A DNA stretch of 34,860 bases from Deltaproteobacteria bacterium (lineage in GTDB: Bacteria; Myxococcota_A; Polyangia; Nannocystales; Nannocystaceae): assembly GCA_947492135.1 (NCBI GenBank), contig CANLQR010000018.1, positions 1 through 34,860 of the forward strand, given 5' to 3'. Each line of letters starts with the position of its first letter. Position 1 is the stretch's first letter. Of the stretch, positions 7,946 to 16,139 are shown piece by piece. The position numbers were made by a program, and so were the translations under genes. The notes under the pieces were generated by a model. The model was not told where the DNA came from. It searched no databases and saw only the letters and a list, made by a program, of their open reading frames with translations.

Positions 7946-8654
7946 TCACTCGAGCTTCGCCCACACGGGGTTGTGGTCCGAGAGTCCGCGGCCGTCCTCG
8001 ACGCCGCTTTCGCTCGCCGAGGCCATGTAAACGAGCACGTGGTCGATGTTCTGCGACTTGCCGACGCCGCCGTCGGGACGCGGTCGCGTGTACCGCCCGC
8101 GTGGCAGCACCGCGGCCGCGAAGCCGTCGCCGAGCGCTCGAGTCACGGCGGGGCGATCGGCGTTGAAGTCGCCGGCGATCACCGTGGGCAGACCTTCGCG
8201 CTCGCGCGCGTGCGCAGCGAGCTCGGCGAGTTGTGCGACCCCCCTTGTCGCCGAAGGTCACGTGCGTGCTGACGACGGCGAGGCCGTTGCTCAAACGGAC
8301 CGAGAGAAACCCTTTGCCCGGATCGCTCCGGAACACGCGCTCGCAGAGCACCTCGCCGGCCAGCAGCGACGACAACACGACGAGGTACTCCGTCGGATCG
8401 TCGAGCTCGATCTGTCCCTGCTTCGGCTTCGGCACGCGTGGGTACGCGAGCCGGAAGAGGTGCGGAGCCTTCAGGGCGCGCAGCTGATCACCGCTGACCT
8501 CTTGCAGACACACGGCGACCGAGAACGCGAGCAGCTCGTCCACGCGGGCTGCGATCGCCTCGATGCGCGCGCGCTCGTCGAGCCCCGCGGCGGGCCGCTC
8601 GCCCCAGTTCGCCGCGTGGACCGGGTGGAGCACATTCCAAGTCGTGATGATCAC
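7946..8654 (-). pseudogene. Endonuclease/exonuclease/phosphatase family protein, frameshifted
   Basis: Typical EEP-fold motifs are all present but in two frames. The N-terminal part has TTWNVLHP and the catalytic Glu in LQEVSG. The C-terminal part has GDFNADRP and SDHNPVWAKL. The frames separate at a run of six C (G on the coding strand) at 8239-8244. One extra G would restore a single gene of about 236 residues starting at GTG 8654. Such metal-dependent enzymes cleave DNA or phosphoesters; the substrate here is unknown. A homopolymer sequencing error is as likely as a real mutation. Confidence 0.75.
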
Positions 8655-8660
8655 GTCGCG

Positions 8661-8861
8661 ACGAGCGTAGCCGAAGGCCTCGCCTCCGGCACCGAGGACA
8701 TGTGGGCCAAGGCGCACCGCCTCCTGGGTCAGATCGTTCCGTCCGACCACGTCTTCTCGGGGCCAGGCGGGCACGCGTGGACGGTGTGGTCGCCGCTGTG
8801 GACGCGGATGCTCGACGCGGGCGCCATCGCCGATTCGCCGGTCGCTCCGCCCGGCGAGTAG
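8661..8861 (+). pseudogene. Probable C-terminal relic of an alpha/beta-hydrolase (esterase)
   Basis: About 66 codons in one frame end with DHVFSGPGGHAWTVWSPLW and a short tail. A GGH followed by W and an aromatic helix is the usual catalytic-His end of esterase-type alpha/beta hydrolases. No nucleophile elbow or start is present upstream, because the frame runs back into the antisense of the EEP gene. I read it as a 5'-truncated remnant; an unrelated small ORF starting at the ATG at 8700 is possible. Confidence 0.4.
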
Positions 8862-8930
8862 TCGCGTGGATCTCGGCGGTCGATCCGGCGCATCCTCGAC
8901 AACCCGGCATCGTGGTACAGACTCCCTTGG

Positions 8931-9464
8931 ATGCGCCTTCTCGCCCTCGTCGCGCTGCTGCTGTCGGCCTGCTCGCAGCGGTCTGCCCAAGACTCTACCG
9001 CGCCGCCCCTGCGCACGGTCGCGCGCGTCGAGCTCGATCGCTACCTCGGCACGTGGTTCGAGATCGCCTCGTACCCGCAGCGATTCCAGCGCGACTGCAC
9101 CGCGACCAAGGCGACGTACAGCCTCGACGACGACGGCGACATCGTGGTCGAGAACCAGTGCCGCAAGCACACACTTGACGGCAAGCTCGACACCGCGAAG
9201 GGGCGCGCGCGCGTGGTCGATGCGAGCACGAACGCGAAGCTCGAGGTCAGCTTCTTCCGGCCGTTCTGGGGCGACTACTGGATCATCGACCTCGGGGCGC
9301 AGTACGAGTACGCCGTCGTGGGGCACCCGAGCCGCGAGTACCTGTGGATCCTGTCGCGGACGCCCACGCTCGATCCGACGGTCTACGCCGGCATCCTCGA
9401 GCGGCTGGTCGCGCAGGGCTATGACACCTCGCGGCTCCACGTGACGCTCCAGCCGCCGGCCTGA
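8931..9464 (+). CDS. blc: Bacterial lipocalin (Blc-like) lipoprotein
   Basis: A small outer-membrane lipoprotein of 177 residues. The signal peptide ends in the lipobox LLSAC (Cys14). The lipocalin hallmark G-x-W is in RYLGTWFEIASYPQRFQRDC, followed by alternating beta strands such as YSLDDDGDIVVENQC, and the family-typical GDYWIIDL and YLWILSRTP. Bacterial lipocalins bind lysophospholipids or fatty acids and are linked to envelope stress. The ATG at 8931 begins directly with the signal peptide. It is intact among broken neighbours. Confidence 0.92.
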   Translation: MRLLALVALLLSACSQRSAQDSTAPPLRTVARVELDRYLGTWFEIASYPQRFQRDCTATKATYSLDDDGDIVVENQCRKHTLDGKLDTAKGRARVVDASTNAKLEVSFFRPFWGDYWIIDLGAQYEYAVVGHPSREYLWILSRTPTLDPTVYAGILERLVAQGYDTSRLHVTLQPPA

Positions 9465-9500
9465 CGCATCCGCTACACTGCTCCGTGAAGCGGATACGAG

Positions 9501-9737
9501 ATGTCTGACGAACAACCTCGCAGTCCCCTGCATGGGATCACACTCGAGCAGATCGTGACCGAGCTGGTGGGCCACTTCGGTTGGCCCGAGCTCGGCGTGC
9601 AGGTGCGCATCCGGTGTTTCACCGACGATCCGAGCATCTCTTCGAGCCTGAAGTTCCTGCGCAAGACACCGTGGGCGCGCGCCAAGGTGGAGAGCCTCTA
9701 TCTGTTCATGCTCCGCGAGAAAAAGCGCGGGCGGTGA
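9501..9737 (+). CDS. VF530 family (DUF2132) small DNA-binding-type protein
   Basis: A 78-residue protein with the family's characteristic sequence: [17 protein letters not shown] near the N-terminus and [16 protein letters not shown] towards the C-terminus. VF530 proteins form a compact helical fold proposed to bind nucleic acid; the function is not settled. The start is the ATG at 9501. An inverted repeat (ATCCGCT 9468-9474, AGCGGAT 9489-9495) sits just before it, possibly a regulatory site. Its stop is immediately adjacent to the convergent hydrolase remnant. Confidence 0.9.
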   Translation: MSDEQPRSPLHGITLEQIVTELVGHFGWPELGVQVRIRCFTDDPSISSSLKFLRKTPWARAKVESLYLFMLREKKRGR

Positions 9738-10111
9738 TCAGCGCTGCGGCTCGGTCGTCGGGGCGAACACGTCCTCGAAGAATCGCACCATCTCCCGCCA
9801 CGAACGGCGATCCGCGTCCGCGTCGTAGGCCATGCCGTTCGCCGGGTCGCGCGCATTGGGGTTGGTGAATGCATGCCCGACCCCAGGATAGGCGTGCAGC
9901 TCCCAATCGGCGTTGCTGCGCTTCATCGCCTCCGCGAAAGCGCCGACGTCGGCGGGGGGAACCATCGGATCGTCCTGGCCGTGCAGCACGAGGATCCGGG
10001 CGTGCACAGGCTCGGCGAGGGTCGCATCGGTCCTGAGCAATCCGTGAAAGCTGACCACGCCGCGCAGCGGTAGGCCCATCCTTCGCGATAGGGGAGCGTC
10101 TCGGAGGGCAT
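9738..10111 (-). pseudogene. Dienelactone hydrolase with internal deletion
   Basis: The C-terminal part (9738-10079) is a good DLH half: LRGVVSFHGLL, ILVLHGQDDPMVP with the catalytic Asp, and HAYPGVGHAFTNP with the catalytic His. The protein would normally be about 240 residues, but the middle with the nucleophile Cys motif is absent. Directly upstream, an ATG at 10111 begins MPSETLPYREG, which looks like the genuine DLH N-terminus, in a different frame. The gene therefore seems to have lost some 100 or more internal codons, leaving both ends. Confidence 0.7.
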
Positions 10112-10243
10112 CGCGGTGACCCTAGCAACCCGGCGGCCGGTTTGTCGTGCGGATGCCGGTTCACCGAGATTTGGGTCCGGACGACACCTTGCGCGGGGAT
10201 GGGGGCCCAAGCGGGGAAAGCTGTCTCGCCGTCGGGGCGAAAA

Positions 10244-11290
10244 TCAGGTCGACGCATCTGGCGCCGGCGGCTTTCCGTCGTCGTCGCGCTCGAGGACCAG
10301 CGCTTCGATGAGCAGTCGCACGATGAGCGGGCCGAGAATCGCCCCCCATGCACCCATCACCATGAGGCCGCCGAACGCGGACACGAACAGCGCGAGCATG
10401 GGCATGCGGAGCAGGCCGACCCTCGCGAACACGGGCCGCAGCAGATTGTCGATTGTACCGATGACGCCCAGGCCGAGCACGGCGAGGATCGCCGCCTTCA
10501 CGGGATGGTCGGTGAGCAGCAGTCCGAGCGCGACCGGGATCCAGATCATCGCGGAGCCGATGACGGGGATCACCGCCGCGATGCCGGTGAGCGGCCCGAG
10601 AACCATCGCCTGCGGCACGCCGAGCGCGAAGTAGGCGATCGTCGCGACGCCGCCCTGCGCCGCGCACGTCAGCCCGACGCCGATCAGCAATCCCCGACCG
10701 GTCTCCTCGAACGCGGCGGCGAAACGCTCGAGATGAGTGCGGCGCAGCGGAGCATGGCGAACGATCCACTGCCAGTCGGCGGTGCCTTCGCGCATGAACA
10801 CGAAGGTGCCCGAGAAATAGACCACCAGGAGCAGCAACGCTTGGGCGGCGGCGCCTGCGACGTTCGTGAGCAAGGTGAAAGCCTCGCTGCCGTAGTCCCG
10901 ACCGAGTGCCACCAGGTCGTCGAGCGTGCGCGGGATCGCGAACGAGTCGCCGCCATTGCCACCGCTGGCGAGCTCGCCGAGGGCAGCGGACGCCGTCGGG
11001 GAGCTCGCGACGGTCGCGGCCAACTCGCGGGTACCGACGAAGACGCCGACGCTGAGCAGCACGACAGGAATCGCGCCGACGAGGGCAACGAACGAGGTGA
11101 GGATCACGGCGGCCAACCGCCGACCTTTGAGGCGGCGTTCGAGCCGCGCCATCAGCGGTCGCAGCAGCGACGCGGTCCATGCCGCGAGCACCAGCGCTGG
11201 CCACAATGGCCAGCACAGCCACAGCGCCGTCGCCCCCAACAGGAGCGTCGCCCAGCGCAGTGCCAACGTCGAATCCAGTCCGGCAGACAT
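10244..11290 (-). CDS. AI-2E family transporter (TqsA/PerM-like permease)
   Basis: An integral membrane protein of 348 residues with the layout of the AI-2E/UPF0118 family: two or three N-terminal helices, a large soluble loop (about 120-160), then five closely packed helices. The family's conserved C-terminal parts are visible: GLLIGVGLTCAAQGGVA, PLTGIAAVIPVIGSAMIW, and IDNLLRPVF followed by MPMLALFVSAFGGL. Homologues export autoinducer-2 or act as Na+/H+ antiporters; the substrate cannot be predicted. ATG at 11290 is preferred over an in-frame ATG 36 nt upstream; neither has a clear Shine-Dalgarno. Confidence 0.88.
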   Translation of the reverse strand: MSAGLDSTLALRWATLLLGATALWLCWPLWPALVLAAWTASLLRPLMARLERRLKGRRLAAVILTSFVALVGAIPVVLLSVGVFVGTRELAATVASSPTASAALGELASGGNGGDSFAIPRTLDDLVALGRDYGSEAFTLLTNVAGAAAQALLLLVVYFSGTFVFMREGTADWQWIVRHAPLRRTHLERFAAAFEETGRGLLIGVGLTCAAQGGVATIAYFALGVPQAMVLGPLTGIAAVIPVIGSAMIWIPVALGLLLTDHPVKAAILAVLGLGVIGTIDNLLRPVFARVGLLRMPMLALFVSAFGGLMVMGAWGAILGPLIVRLLIEALVLERDDDGKPPAPDAST

Positions 11291-11431
11291 GTGCGGCCAG
11301 GGTAGCAACTGCTCGTGCGCGCGCATCGATAGGGCGTGCCGGCGCCGCGCAGGAGCACGATGGCACCCGAAGGACACGCTCGCGTCAGGGAAAGGCGGGT
11401 TCGAAGGGGGAAAGCCGGTCTCGGCGAGATC

Positions 11432-11607
11432 CGCAGCGTGATGGCTCCGCGGGCGAACTGGTGCCCGAGCGCGCCGGTGGATGCGGTGGAGATCGATCTC
11501 GCGGATCTCGGGACGCCGGGGGAGCACGCGTTCTCGTTCGCGATCGAGGGGATCGCGGACGGGGTGTGCGGCCGACGTCGGCGATCGTCTACGCGTACGG
11601 CGGGTGA
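11432..11607 (+). pseudogene. C-terminal relic of a PNGase-F-like secreted domain
   Basis: The gap 11291-11755 holds no intact gene. One frame reads MAPRANWCPSAPVDAVEIDL and then GEHAFSFAIEGIADG. After a shift by one frame it continues RPTSAIVYAYGG and stops at 11607. The R-x-N-W-C-P start, the hydrophobic strands and the final VYAYGG resemble the C-terminal beta-sandwich of peptide-N-glycosidase F-type proteins common in secreted myxobacterial proteins. The gene is 5'-truncated and frameshifted. Family assignment is from memory of the motif. Confidence 0.4.
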
Positions 11608-11755
11608 GCCACCGAGCGAAGCAGCCCACTTCGGGCCGCACATACCAAATCCGCTCACCTGGGGCGTGATGGCAGTCCTGCTCCCGCCGCTCCGCCTCGC
11701 CCGCCCTTCGTTTGTTCGGGATTCGGGTGGACCCGGGGGTGCACTGCAGCCCCCC

Positions 11756-12706
11756 ATGCGTACTGCCCCGATCGCTTACTTCCTGCTTCCACTCGCGCTG
11801 ACCCTCGCGAGCGCCTGTGGTGACACCGACAACGATCCGTCCTCGACTGACACCGACGACAACACCGATTCCGCCTCGACGCTGCCCGACACGAACGAGG
11901 ATTCCACCGAGACCGCGAGCGCCACCGCGACCGAGGACTCCGATCCCTCGATGACCGACAGCGCGACCACGCAGGATCCGACCGTCGCCGACTCGGGCGA
12001 CACCTCGAGCGACTCGACCACCGGCAACATCGGCGAGCCCGGCACACCCGTCGACCTCGGCGACGCCGGCAACTTCGCAATCCTCGCGAAGTCTGGAATC
12101 TCCACCGTGCCGCCGTCCGTGATCACCGGTGACATCGGCGTATCGCCGATGTCCGCCACCTCGATCACCGGCTTCTCCCTCACCCTCGACGCGACCGAGG
12201 CCTTCTCCACGTCGAGTCAGATCACCGGCAATGTCTACGCTGCCGACTACGCCGAGCCGACGCCCACCAACCTCACCACCGCGGTGCTCGACATGGAGCT
12301 CGCATTCACCGATGCGGCCGGTCGTGCACCCGACGTGACCGAGCTCGGCGCGGGCAACATCGGTGGCATGACGCTCGAGGCCGGCGTCTATCGCTGGGGC
12401 ACGGGTCTGTTGATTCCCACCGACCTGACGCTCGACGGCAACTCGACCGATGTTTGGATCTTCCAGGTCGCCCAGGACCTCAACATGAGCAGCGCAACGA
12501 GCATCGTGCTCACCGGTGGCGCGCTCGCGGACAACGTGTTCTGGCAGGTGTCGGGCTCCGTCGACATCGGTACGACCGCGCACTGCGAGGGCAACGTCCT
12601 GTCGATGACGACCGCGCGTCTCGGCACCGGCGCATCCATCGTCGGCAGGCTGCTCGCGCAGACCGCGGTCACACTCGACGGCAACACCGTCGTCGAAACG
12701 CGCTGA
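11756..12706 (+). CDS. Ice-binding-like (DUF3494) lipoprotein
   Basis: A secreted lipoprotein of 316 residues. The signal peptide and lipobox (LASAC, Cys18 or so) are followed by a Thr/Asp/Ser-rich linker (about 20-95), then a DUF3494 beta-solenoid domain. Recognisable parts are LGDAGNFAILAKSGIS, VITGDIGVSP, and the terminal GASIVGRLLAQTAVTLDGNT. Family members include ice-binding adhesins, but many in soil bacteria have no proven ice activity. A role as a surface adhesin or solenoid scaffold is equally possible. The ATG at 11756 starts straight into the signal peptide. Confidence 0.88.
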   Translation: MRTAPIAYFLLPLALTLASACGDTDNDPSSTDTDDNTDSASTLPDTNEDSTETASATATEDSDPSMTDSATTQDPTVADSGDTSSDSTTGNIGEPGTPVDLGDAGNFAILAKSGISTVPPSVITGDIGVSPMSATSITGFSLTLDATEAFSTSSQITGNVYAADYAEPTPTNLTTAVLDMELAFTDAAGRAPDVTELGAGNIGGMTLEAGVYRWGTGLLIPTDLTLDGNSTDVWIFQVAQDLNMSSATSIVLTGGALADNVFWQVSGSVDIGTTAHCEGNVLSMTTARLGTGASIVGRLLAQTAVTLDGNTVVETR

Positions 12707-12734
12707 CGTCAGCAGTTTCTGCGATGATCCGTCG

Positions 12735-12869
12735 ATGCGCGCGCTGACGATCCTGTTGCTCGCCCTCGTCGCCGCGCTCGCGCGCCCCACACCGACCGAG
12801 GCCTGCGCGACCAGGGCCGGGAACGGGCGCCAAGTGGACTCGAGCGCGTGCGGCAAGCGGCACGCATAA
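12735..12869 (+). CDS. Short secreted ORF, probably the 5' stub of a broken gene
   Basis: A 44-codon frame opens with MRALTILLLALVAALA, a good signal peptide, and soon stops at a TAA. The sequence after the signal (ACATRAGNGRQ) has no recognisable domain. Cys-rich coding-like sequence resumes about 140 bp downstream in other frames, separated by a hairpin block. I read this as the N-terminal remnant of a secreted protein gene, but a genuine small exported peptide cannot be excluded. Confidence 0.35.
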   Translation: MRALTILLLALVAALARPTPTEACATRAGNGRQVDSSACGKRHA

Positions 12870-12936
12870 GCGGTTCGCCGCCACCACCTACGGCAGTAGC
12901 CGGATGCGGTAACGCCGCTCGTCCGGATCCGTGCGG

Positions 12937-12960
12937 GGGGCGCCCGGCAACGGGCGTCCC
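12937..12960. repeat. Ten-base-pair hairpin with GCAA loop (repeat-like)
   Basis: GGGGCGCCCG, then GCAA, then CGGGCGTCCC: ten pairs with one G-T and a GNRA-type tetraloop, an RNA-like design. It lies in a block (about 12870-12975) between two coding relics. The block looks like an inserted small repeat, REP-like or the end of a structured mobile RNA. Only one copy occurs in this window. Confidence 0.45.
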
Positions 12961-13010
12961 TACCGCGATCGCAGCGGTCATGTCCATCGGCCCGGACCCA
13001 CTTTGCCGTT

Positions 13011-13279
13011 TGCAGCGACCCCTACGTCGAGCCGTGCAACTACTGCCCCGACGATCCGACGGCGGTGTGTGGCATGCCGCATCGCGGGCGATTCGCCGTA
13101 CAACAACGAGCAAGGCGACGGCATGCCCGGGCGTCTACAAGCTCGTCATCGATGGCGACGGCTTCGAGTCGACGTGCACCTTCGTGATCTCCGACAGCAT
13201 CGGCTGCGAGAGACCACCGTGCGTCCCGGATTCGACCTGCAACGCCCTCTCGCGACGGTGTGGGTCGACGTGCCGTGAT
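13011..13279 (+). pseudogene. Degraded Cys-rich secreted protein, two frames
   Basis: One frame reads CSDPYVEPCNYCPDDPTAVC; after a frame change the sequence continues CPGVYKLVIDGDGFESTC and TFVISDSIGCERPPCVPD. The residues look like real coding sequence of a disulphide-rich exported protein, but no single frame spans them. It probably belonged with the signal-peptide stub at 12735. Function unknown. Confidence 0.35.
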
Positions 13280-13293
13280 CGAACAGAACTCGA

Positions 13294-13755
13294 TCAGCCG
13301 TCCGACATCCGTTCTAGCGCCTCGATGTCGGCGAGATCTTGAAGCCGCGCAGTGGCGCGCTTGTTTCGAATCAGCGCATCGCGCCCGATCACGGGGATGA
13401 CTCGACCTTCGAGATCCATCTCGACGCGGCTGGCCCACGCGTCGGCGAAATCGATACCGTCGACCTCGGTGATGACGTCGATCCGGAGCGGGGCAAGGCC
13501 GATTTGCACCGTTCTCCCGGGCTTCTCGAAGTCTTCGCGCGAAACACCGAGAGCATGCAGCGGCGCACCGAACTCCGCCAACGCTCGCTCGATTCGAGCC
13601 GCTTCCGCAACGCCCGTAGCAACGAAGACATCGATGTCCTTCGTCGCGCGCGGATGTCCGTGGAAGGCCACCGCGTAGCCGCCGATGACGACGAAGCTCG
13701 CGCTCGCGTCGGCGAGCGCGAGCAGCATGTCGCGGAAGTCGTCGGGCAGGTTCAT
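13294..13755 (-). CDS. Nucleotidyltransferase-fold protein (AbiEii/DUF6036-like)
   Basis: A 153-residue protein of the DNA polymerase beta-like nucleotidyltransferase superfamily. The active-site region is VVIGGYAVAFHGHPRATKDIDVFV (given here by its key residues: the GG, the H-G-x-P-R and the D-x-D pair, near residues 25-47). A third acidic position may be in LRIDVITEVDGID. ATG at 13755 overlaps the stop of the preceding small gene by 4 nt. Such stand-alone enzymes are often toxins or abortive-infection proteins that nucleotidylate tRNA or proteins, but some are antitoxins. The direction of action here is unknown. Confidence 0.75.
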   Translation of the reverse strand: MNLPDDFRDMLLALADASASFVVIGGYAVAFHGHPRATKDIDVFVATGVAEAARIERALAEFGAPLHALGVSREDFEKPGRTVQIGLAPLRIDVITEVDGIDFADAWASRVEMDLEGRVIPVIGRDALIRNKRATARLQDLADIEALERMSDG

Positions 13756-13958
13756 CGTGGAGCCCGCGAGATCACGCGGACAGGGATCGTCGCCCGTGTG
13801 TACGAGGGCCAAGGTCGGCCCGACATCGTCCACGCGATGCGGCTCAGGTCCGCTGCGAGCGAGACGCGCTCGGTCGGCGACAGCGGCGTTTCTGTACCGA
13901 GCCGCGCCGCGCGTGCTCGCGCTCGATCGCGACGGGCGGTTTCGTCGGCGTCGGCCAT
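13752..13958 (-). CDS. Small partner protein of the nucleotidyltransferase
   Basis: A 68-residue, Arg- and Ala-rich, mostly helical protein with LSPTERVSLAADLSRIAW and then GRPWPSYTRATIPVRV. Its stop overlaps the nucleotidyltransferase start (ATGA), so the two are co-translated. The arrangement resembles a two-gene toxin-antitoxin unit. I do not recognise a named family. It could be the antitoxin, a substrate carrier or simply a small conserved partner. The start is the ATG at 13958. Confidence 0.6.
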   Translation of the reverse strand: MADADETARRDRARARAARLGTETPLSPTERVSLAADLSRIAWTMSGRPWPSYTRATIPVRVISRAPR

Positions 13959-14041
13959 CGCGACCAGCTTAGCAGCTCGGCCCGCCCTGAGCGATCACGC
14001 TCACCGGCTGGTCGGGCCCGACTCGCTGCCGTCCCGAGCGA

Positions 14042-14262
14042 GTGGAGAAACAGGCGGGGTACCTCGGGCTGCCCTCGGTCGCGCATCTGCTGCTCGTCGC
14101 GCCACGCGAGGTCCGCGTCGAGCTGTACAGCCGGCAGGACGACGGGAGCTTCCGCTTCACGGTGTACGGCCCCGGTGCGCAGATCCTGCTCCCTGCGATC
14201 GGCGTCGCCTTGACGGTCGACGAACTCTACCAGCGAACCTTCGAGCTTCCGGGCGACGACGG
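14042..14262 (+). pseudogene. Uma2-family nuclease, C-terminal relic
   Basis: About 73 codons from a GTG match the C-terminal half of Uma2 (DUF820) PD-(D/E)xK proteins: EKQAGYLGLPSVAHLLLV, VELYSRQDDGSFRFTVYG and VALTVDELYQRTFELP. The N-terminal half with the first catalytic residues is missing and replaced by unrelated sequence. Uma2 genes are often multi-copy and mobile-looking. This one is clearly truncated. Confidence 0.65.
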
Positions 14263-14282
14263 CGGGGCGCGGACTCGAGACC

Positions 14283-14383
14283 ATGCCGATCCTCGTGACC
14301 GGGGCGACGGGGAACGTCGGCGCGCAGGTGCTGCGGCGGCTCGTCGACGGCGGCGACGACGTGATCGCGGCGCGTCGGCCCGG
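14283..14383 (+). pseudogene. N-terminal stub of an NAD(P)-binding (NmrA/SDR-like) protein
   Basis: An ATG at 14283 begins MPILVTGATGNVGAQVLRRL, an excellent Rossmann dinucleotide-binding motif (G-x-x-G-x-x-G) as in NmrA-like and atypical SDR proteins, and continues for about 33 codons to VIAARR. Then the frame turns into Pro/Arg-rich noise. The remaining 200 or more residues are absent, so only the first beta-alpha-beta unit survives, back to back with the Uma2 relic. Confidence 0.6.
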
Positions 14384-14465
14384 ACCTGGACTTCGGCTCC
14401 CACCGACGCCGGCGCCCCGACCCCGACCCCGAGCGACACCAAGCAGGCTTACCAGCCTTGCTCGG

Positions 14466-15251
14466 TCAGCGGCCCGCGGGATTGGACCGGTCACTGCAAT
14501 CGAGGATCAGCCTCTGGCCGGAGACGAGTTCGACTTGCTTGGTCCACGCCGCGCCGCTGGCCGGATGTAGTTTGAAGGTGCGTCGGCCCGGTGGGAAGGT
14601 CATCTCGACCTCACCGGTCAGGGTCATGGTGCCGGACTCGGTCTTTCCGCCCGGACAGAGAAACACCACGGTCGCGGTGTCGTCGATGGCCATCGTTGTG
14701 ACGCTGGTGATGATGCCCACGACTCCGATCGCGACAACTGCGAGGACCAAGGGCCGGAACATGCGGCCTTGCTGAGCCGGCCCGGTGAGCTGCGCCTCGA
14801 CGGGCATCACGGTCTTCTCGTCGATGGGAAGACCGAGCGCGGCCGCGATCTTGCGAGCGAGGGCGGGCGCCCGGCGGACGCCGACGATCTCGAGTCGAGC
14901 GACGCGCAGCGGCTCGCCGTGCATGGGTTGAATCAGCACATCGAGGTGGGACGAGCTCGAACCCCCGCCTTGCACGATACCGATCGTGCTGCCCTCGACC
15001 GCAACGAGGCACGTGCCCAAGACCGAGCGAACTCTGATCTGGTCACCTTCGCGCTGGGCGAAGCGAAGGCTCAGGACGAACCATGCGAGTCCAAAGGCGC
15101 CAAGTCCGGCGAGCACGAGGGTTCCGAGCAACTCGTCGGTGGTGCCCGTCATCGCAATCGAGACCCCGAGCAGAGCGAACGCTGTCCCCGCGACCAGGAA
15201 GACCAGGGGGAAGAACGCCACGCGTTGGCGCGCCGGGTCGGAGCTCAGCAT
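14466..15251 (-). CDS. Hypothetical membrane protein
   Basis: A 261-residue protein I do not recognise. Two adjacent membrane helices lie near the N-terminus (VAFFPLVFLVAGTAFALLGV and LLGTLVLAGLGAFGLAWFVL). A cytoplasmic PH-like beta-rich stretch follows, with VRSVLGTCLVAVE and LDVLIQPMHGEPLRVARLE. A third helix lies around residues 170-190, then a C-terminal beta-rich domain with two Cys. The middle part resembles membrane-anchored PH-like proteins common in Polyangia, but that is only an impression. Start at ATG 15251; a GTG lies directly before it. Confidence 0.7.
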   Translation of the reverse strand: MLSSDPARQRVAFFPLVFLVAGTAFALLGVSIAMTGTTDELLGTLVLAGLGAFGLAWFVLSLRFAQREGDQIRVRSVLGTCLVAVEGSTIGIVQGGGSSSSHLDVLIQPMHGEPLRVARLEIVGVRRAPALARKIAAALGLPIDEKTVMPVEAQLTGPAQQGRMFRPLVLAVVAIGVVGIITSVTTMAIDDTATVVFLCPGGKTESGTMTLTGEVEMTFPPGRRTFKLHPASGAAWTKQVELVSGQRLILDCSDRSNPAGR

Positions 15252-15441
15252 CACGGGATCATAGGTCCCAACTCGCCGAACCAGCGCAACGTCGTCCGGC
15301 GGGCTTCGTACGGCCGAACGATGGGCTTCGTGCCCGCGATTGTCGCCGGCAATCCGATCATGACCGGCGCTAGAACCCGTCGAGTGCCATGAAGGCGTCG
15401 TTGACCATCCGCCCCCCGCGCCTGCGTGTCATGCTCGGGCA

Positions 15442-15942
15442 ATGCGACGTGCGGTTGGTCAGTGGGGGTTGCGGTGGATCGGGTGTGCTGCGGTGGTACT
15501 CGCCACCGCGTGCGACAGCGATGGCAAGGCTGCGGACGCGCCGGGATGCGACGAGAGCGAGGGCGGATCCGCCGGTGAGGCCGCGGTACCGATCGCCATC
15601 GACTGCTCGTTTTCGTTCGCCGACGTGCAGACCGACGTCACGTACCTCGTCGGTGAGGACGTCGAGACAATGGTCGGCGGCAAGCTGATCGCGAGCGGCA
15701 ATCTCAGTGACCCGGAGTACGAGAGCCGCACGTTTTCGTTGACGATCTACGCCGAGGATTCGAGCGTGCTCGCGACGTCGATTTATCAGATGAGTCGCAC
15801 GCAGCGACCCGCCAACGAGTTTCACGGCGATCACGGATTCACCGGGCTCAACTGGGTGAAAGACCCGGATGCGCAGGAGAACGTGCAGTACGCGTGCTTC
15901 GCCCGCGACCCGGCCGATCCGGTCCACGCGTGGGAGAACTGA
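15442..15942 (+). CDS. Hypothetical lipoprotein
   Basis: A 166-residue protein with a signal peptide ending in the lipobox LATAC (about Cys24) and a short acidic/Gly linker. After it comes a beta-rich domain with SFSFADVQTDVTYLVGEDVE and YESRTFSLTIYAEDSS, and one late Cys. Its position on the outer membrane is inferred from the lipobox. No named domain recognised. The ATG at 15442 is the only start that keeps the signal peptide. It is flanked on the 3' side by broken genes, but the frame itself looks intact. Confidence 0.65.
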   Translation: MRRAVGQWGLRWIGCAAVVLATACDSDGKAADAPGCDESEGGSAGEAAVPIAIDCSFSFADVQTDVTYLVGEDVETMVGGKLIASGNLSDPEYESRTFSLTIYAEDSSVLATSIYQMSRTQRPANEFHGDHGFTGLNWVKDPDAQENVQYACFARDPADPVHAWEN

Positions 15943-15983
15943 AGGCGTAAGCGACGCTCGCGGGCGACGTTCAGGCCGAGGTG

Positions 15984-16139
15984 CACCGCCGCTCGCTGCC
16001 GATCGCTTCGCCGTGCCAGGTGTTCAAGCCGACGCCCGAGGCGTCGTTCTGCAACCACTGCAGCACGCATGTACACGATCTCTCCGCCATGACGAAACGC
16101 GAGGCCGAGCGATGGGCAGGGACTTCACGAGACCGGTGA
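15984..16139 (+). pseudogene. Relic with CxxC / VHDLSAMT module
   Basis: The stretch 15943-16237 has no intact gene. One frame reads PCQVFKPTPEASFCNHCSTH and then VHDLSAMTKREAERW before a stop. An FCxxC pair followed by VHDLSAMT is a small metal-ribbon-like module found at the N-terminus of some myxobacterial proteins of unknown function. The rest of such a protein is missing. Confidence 0.4.

Noticed and set aside
6855-9575. A 906-codon open frame on the minus strand
   Set aside because: High-GC artefact: only its end (the CheX-like gene, 6855-7349) and the EEP N-terminal part are real. The remainder is antisense to cheY and the lipocalin and has Arg-rich composition.
10244-12856. An 870-codon open frame on the minus strand
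   Set aside because: Only the first 348 codons upstream of the stop are the permease. The rest is the mirror of the DUF3494 gene.
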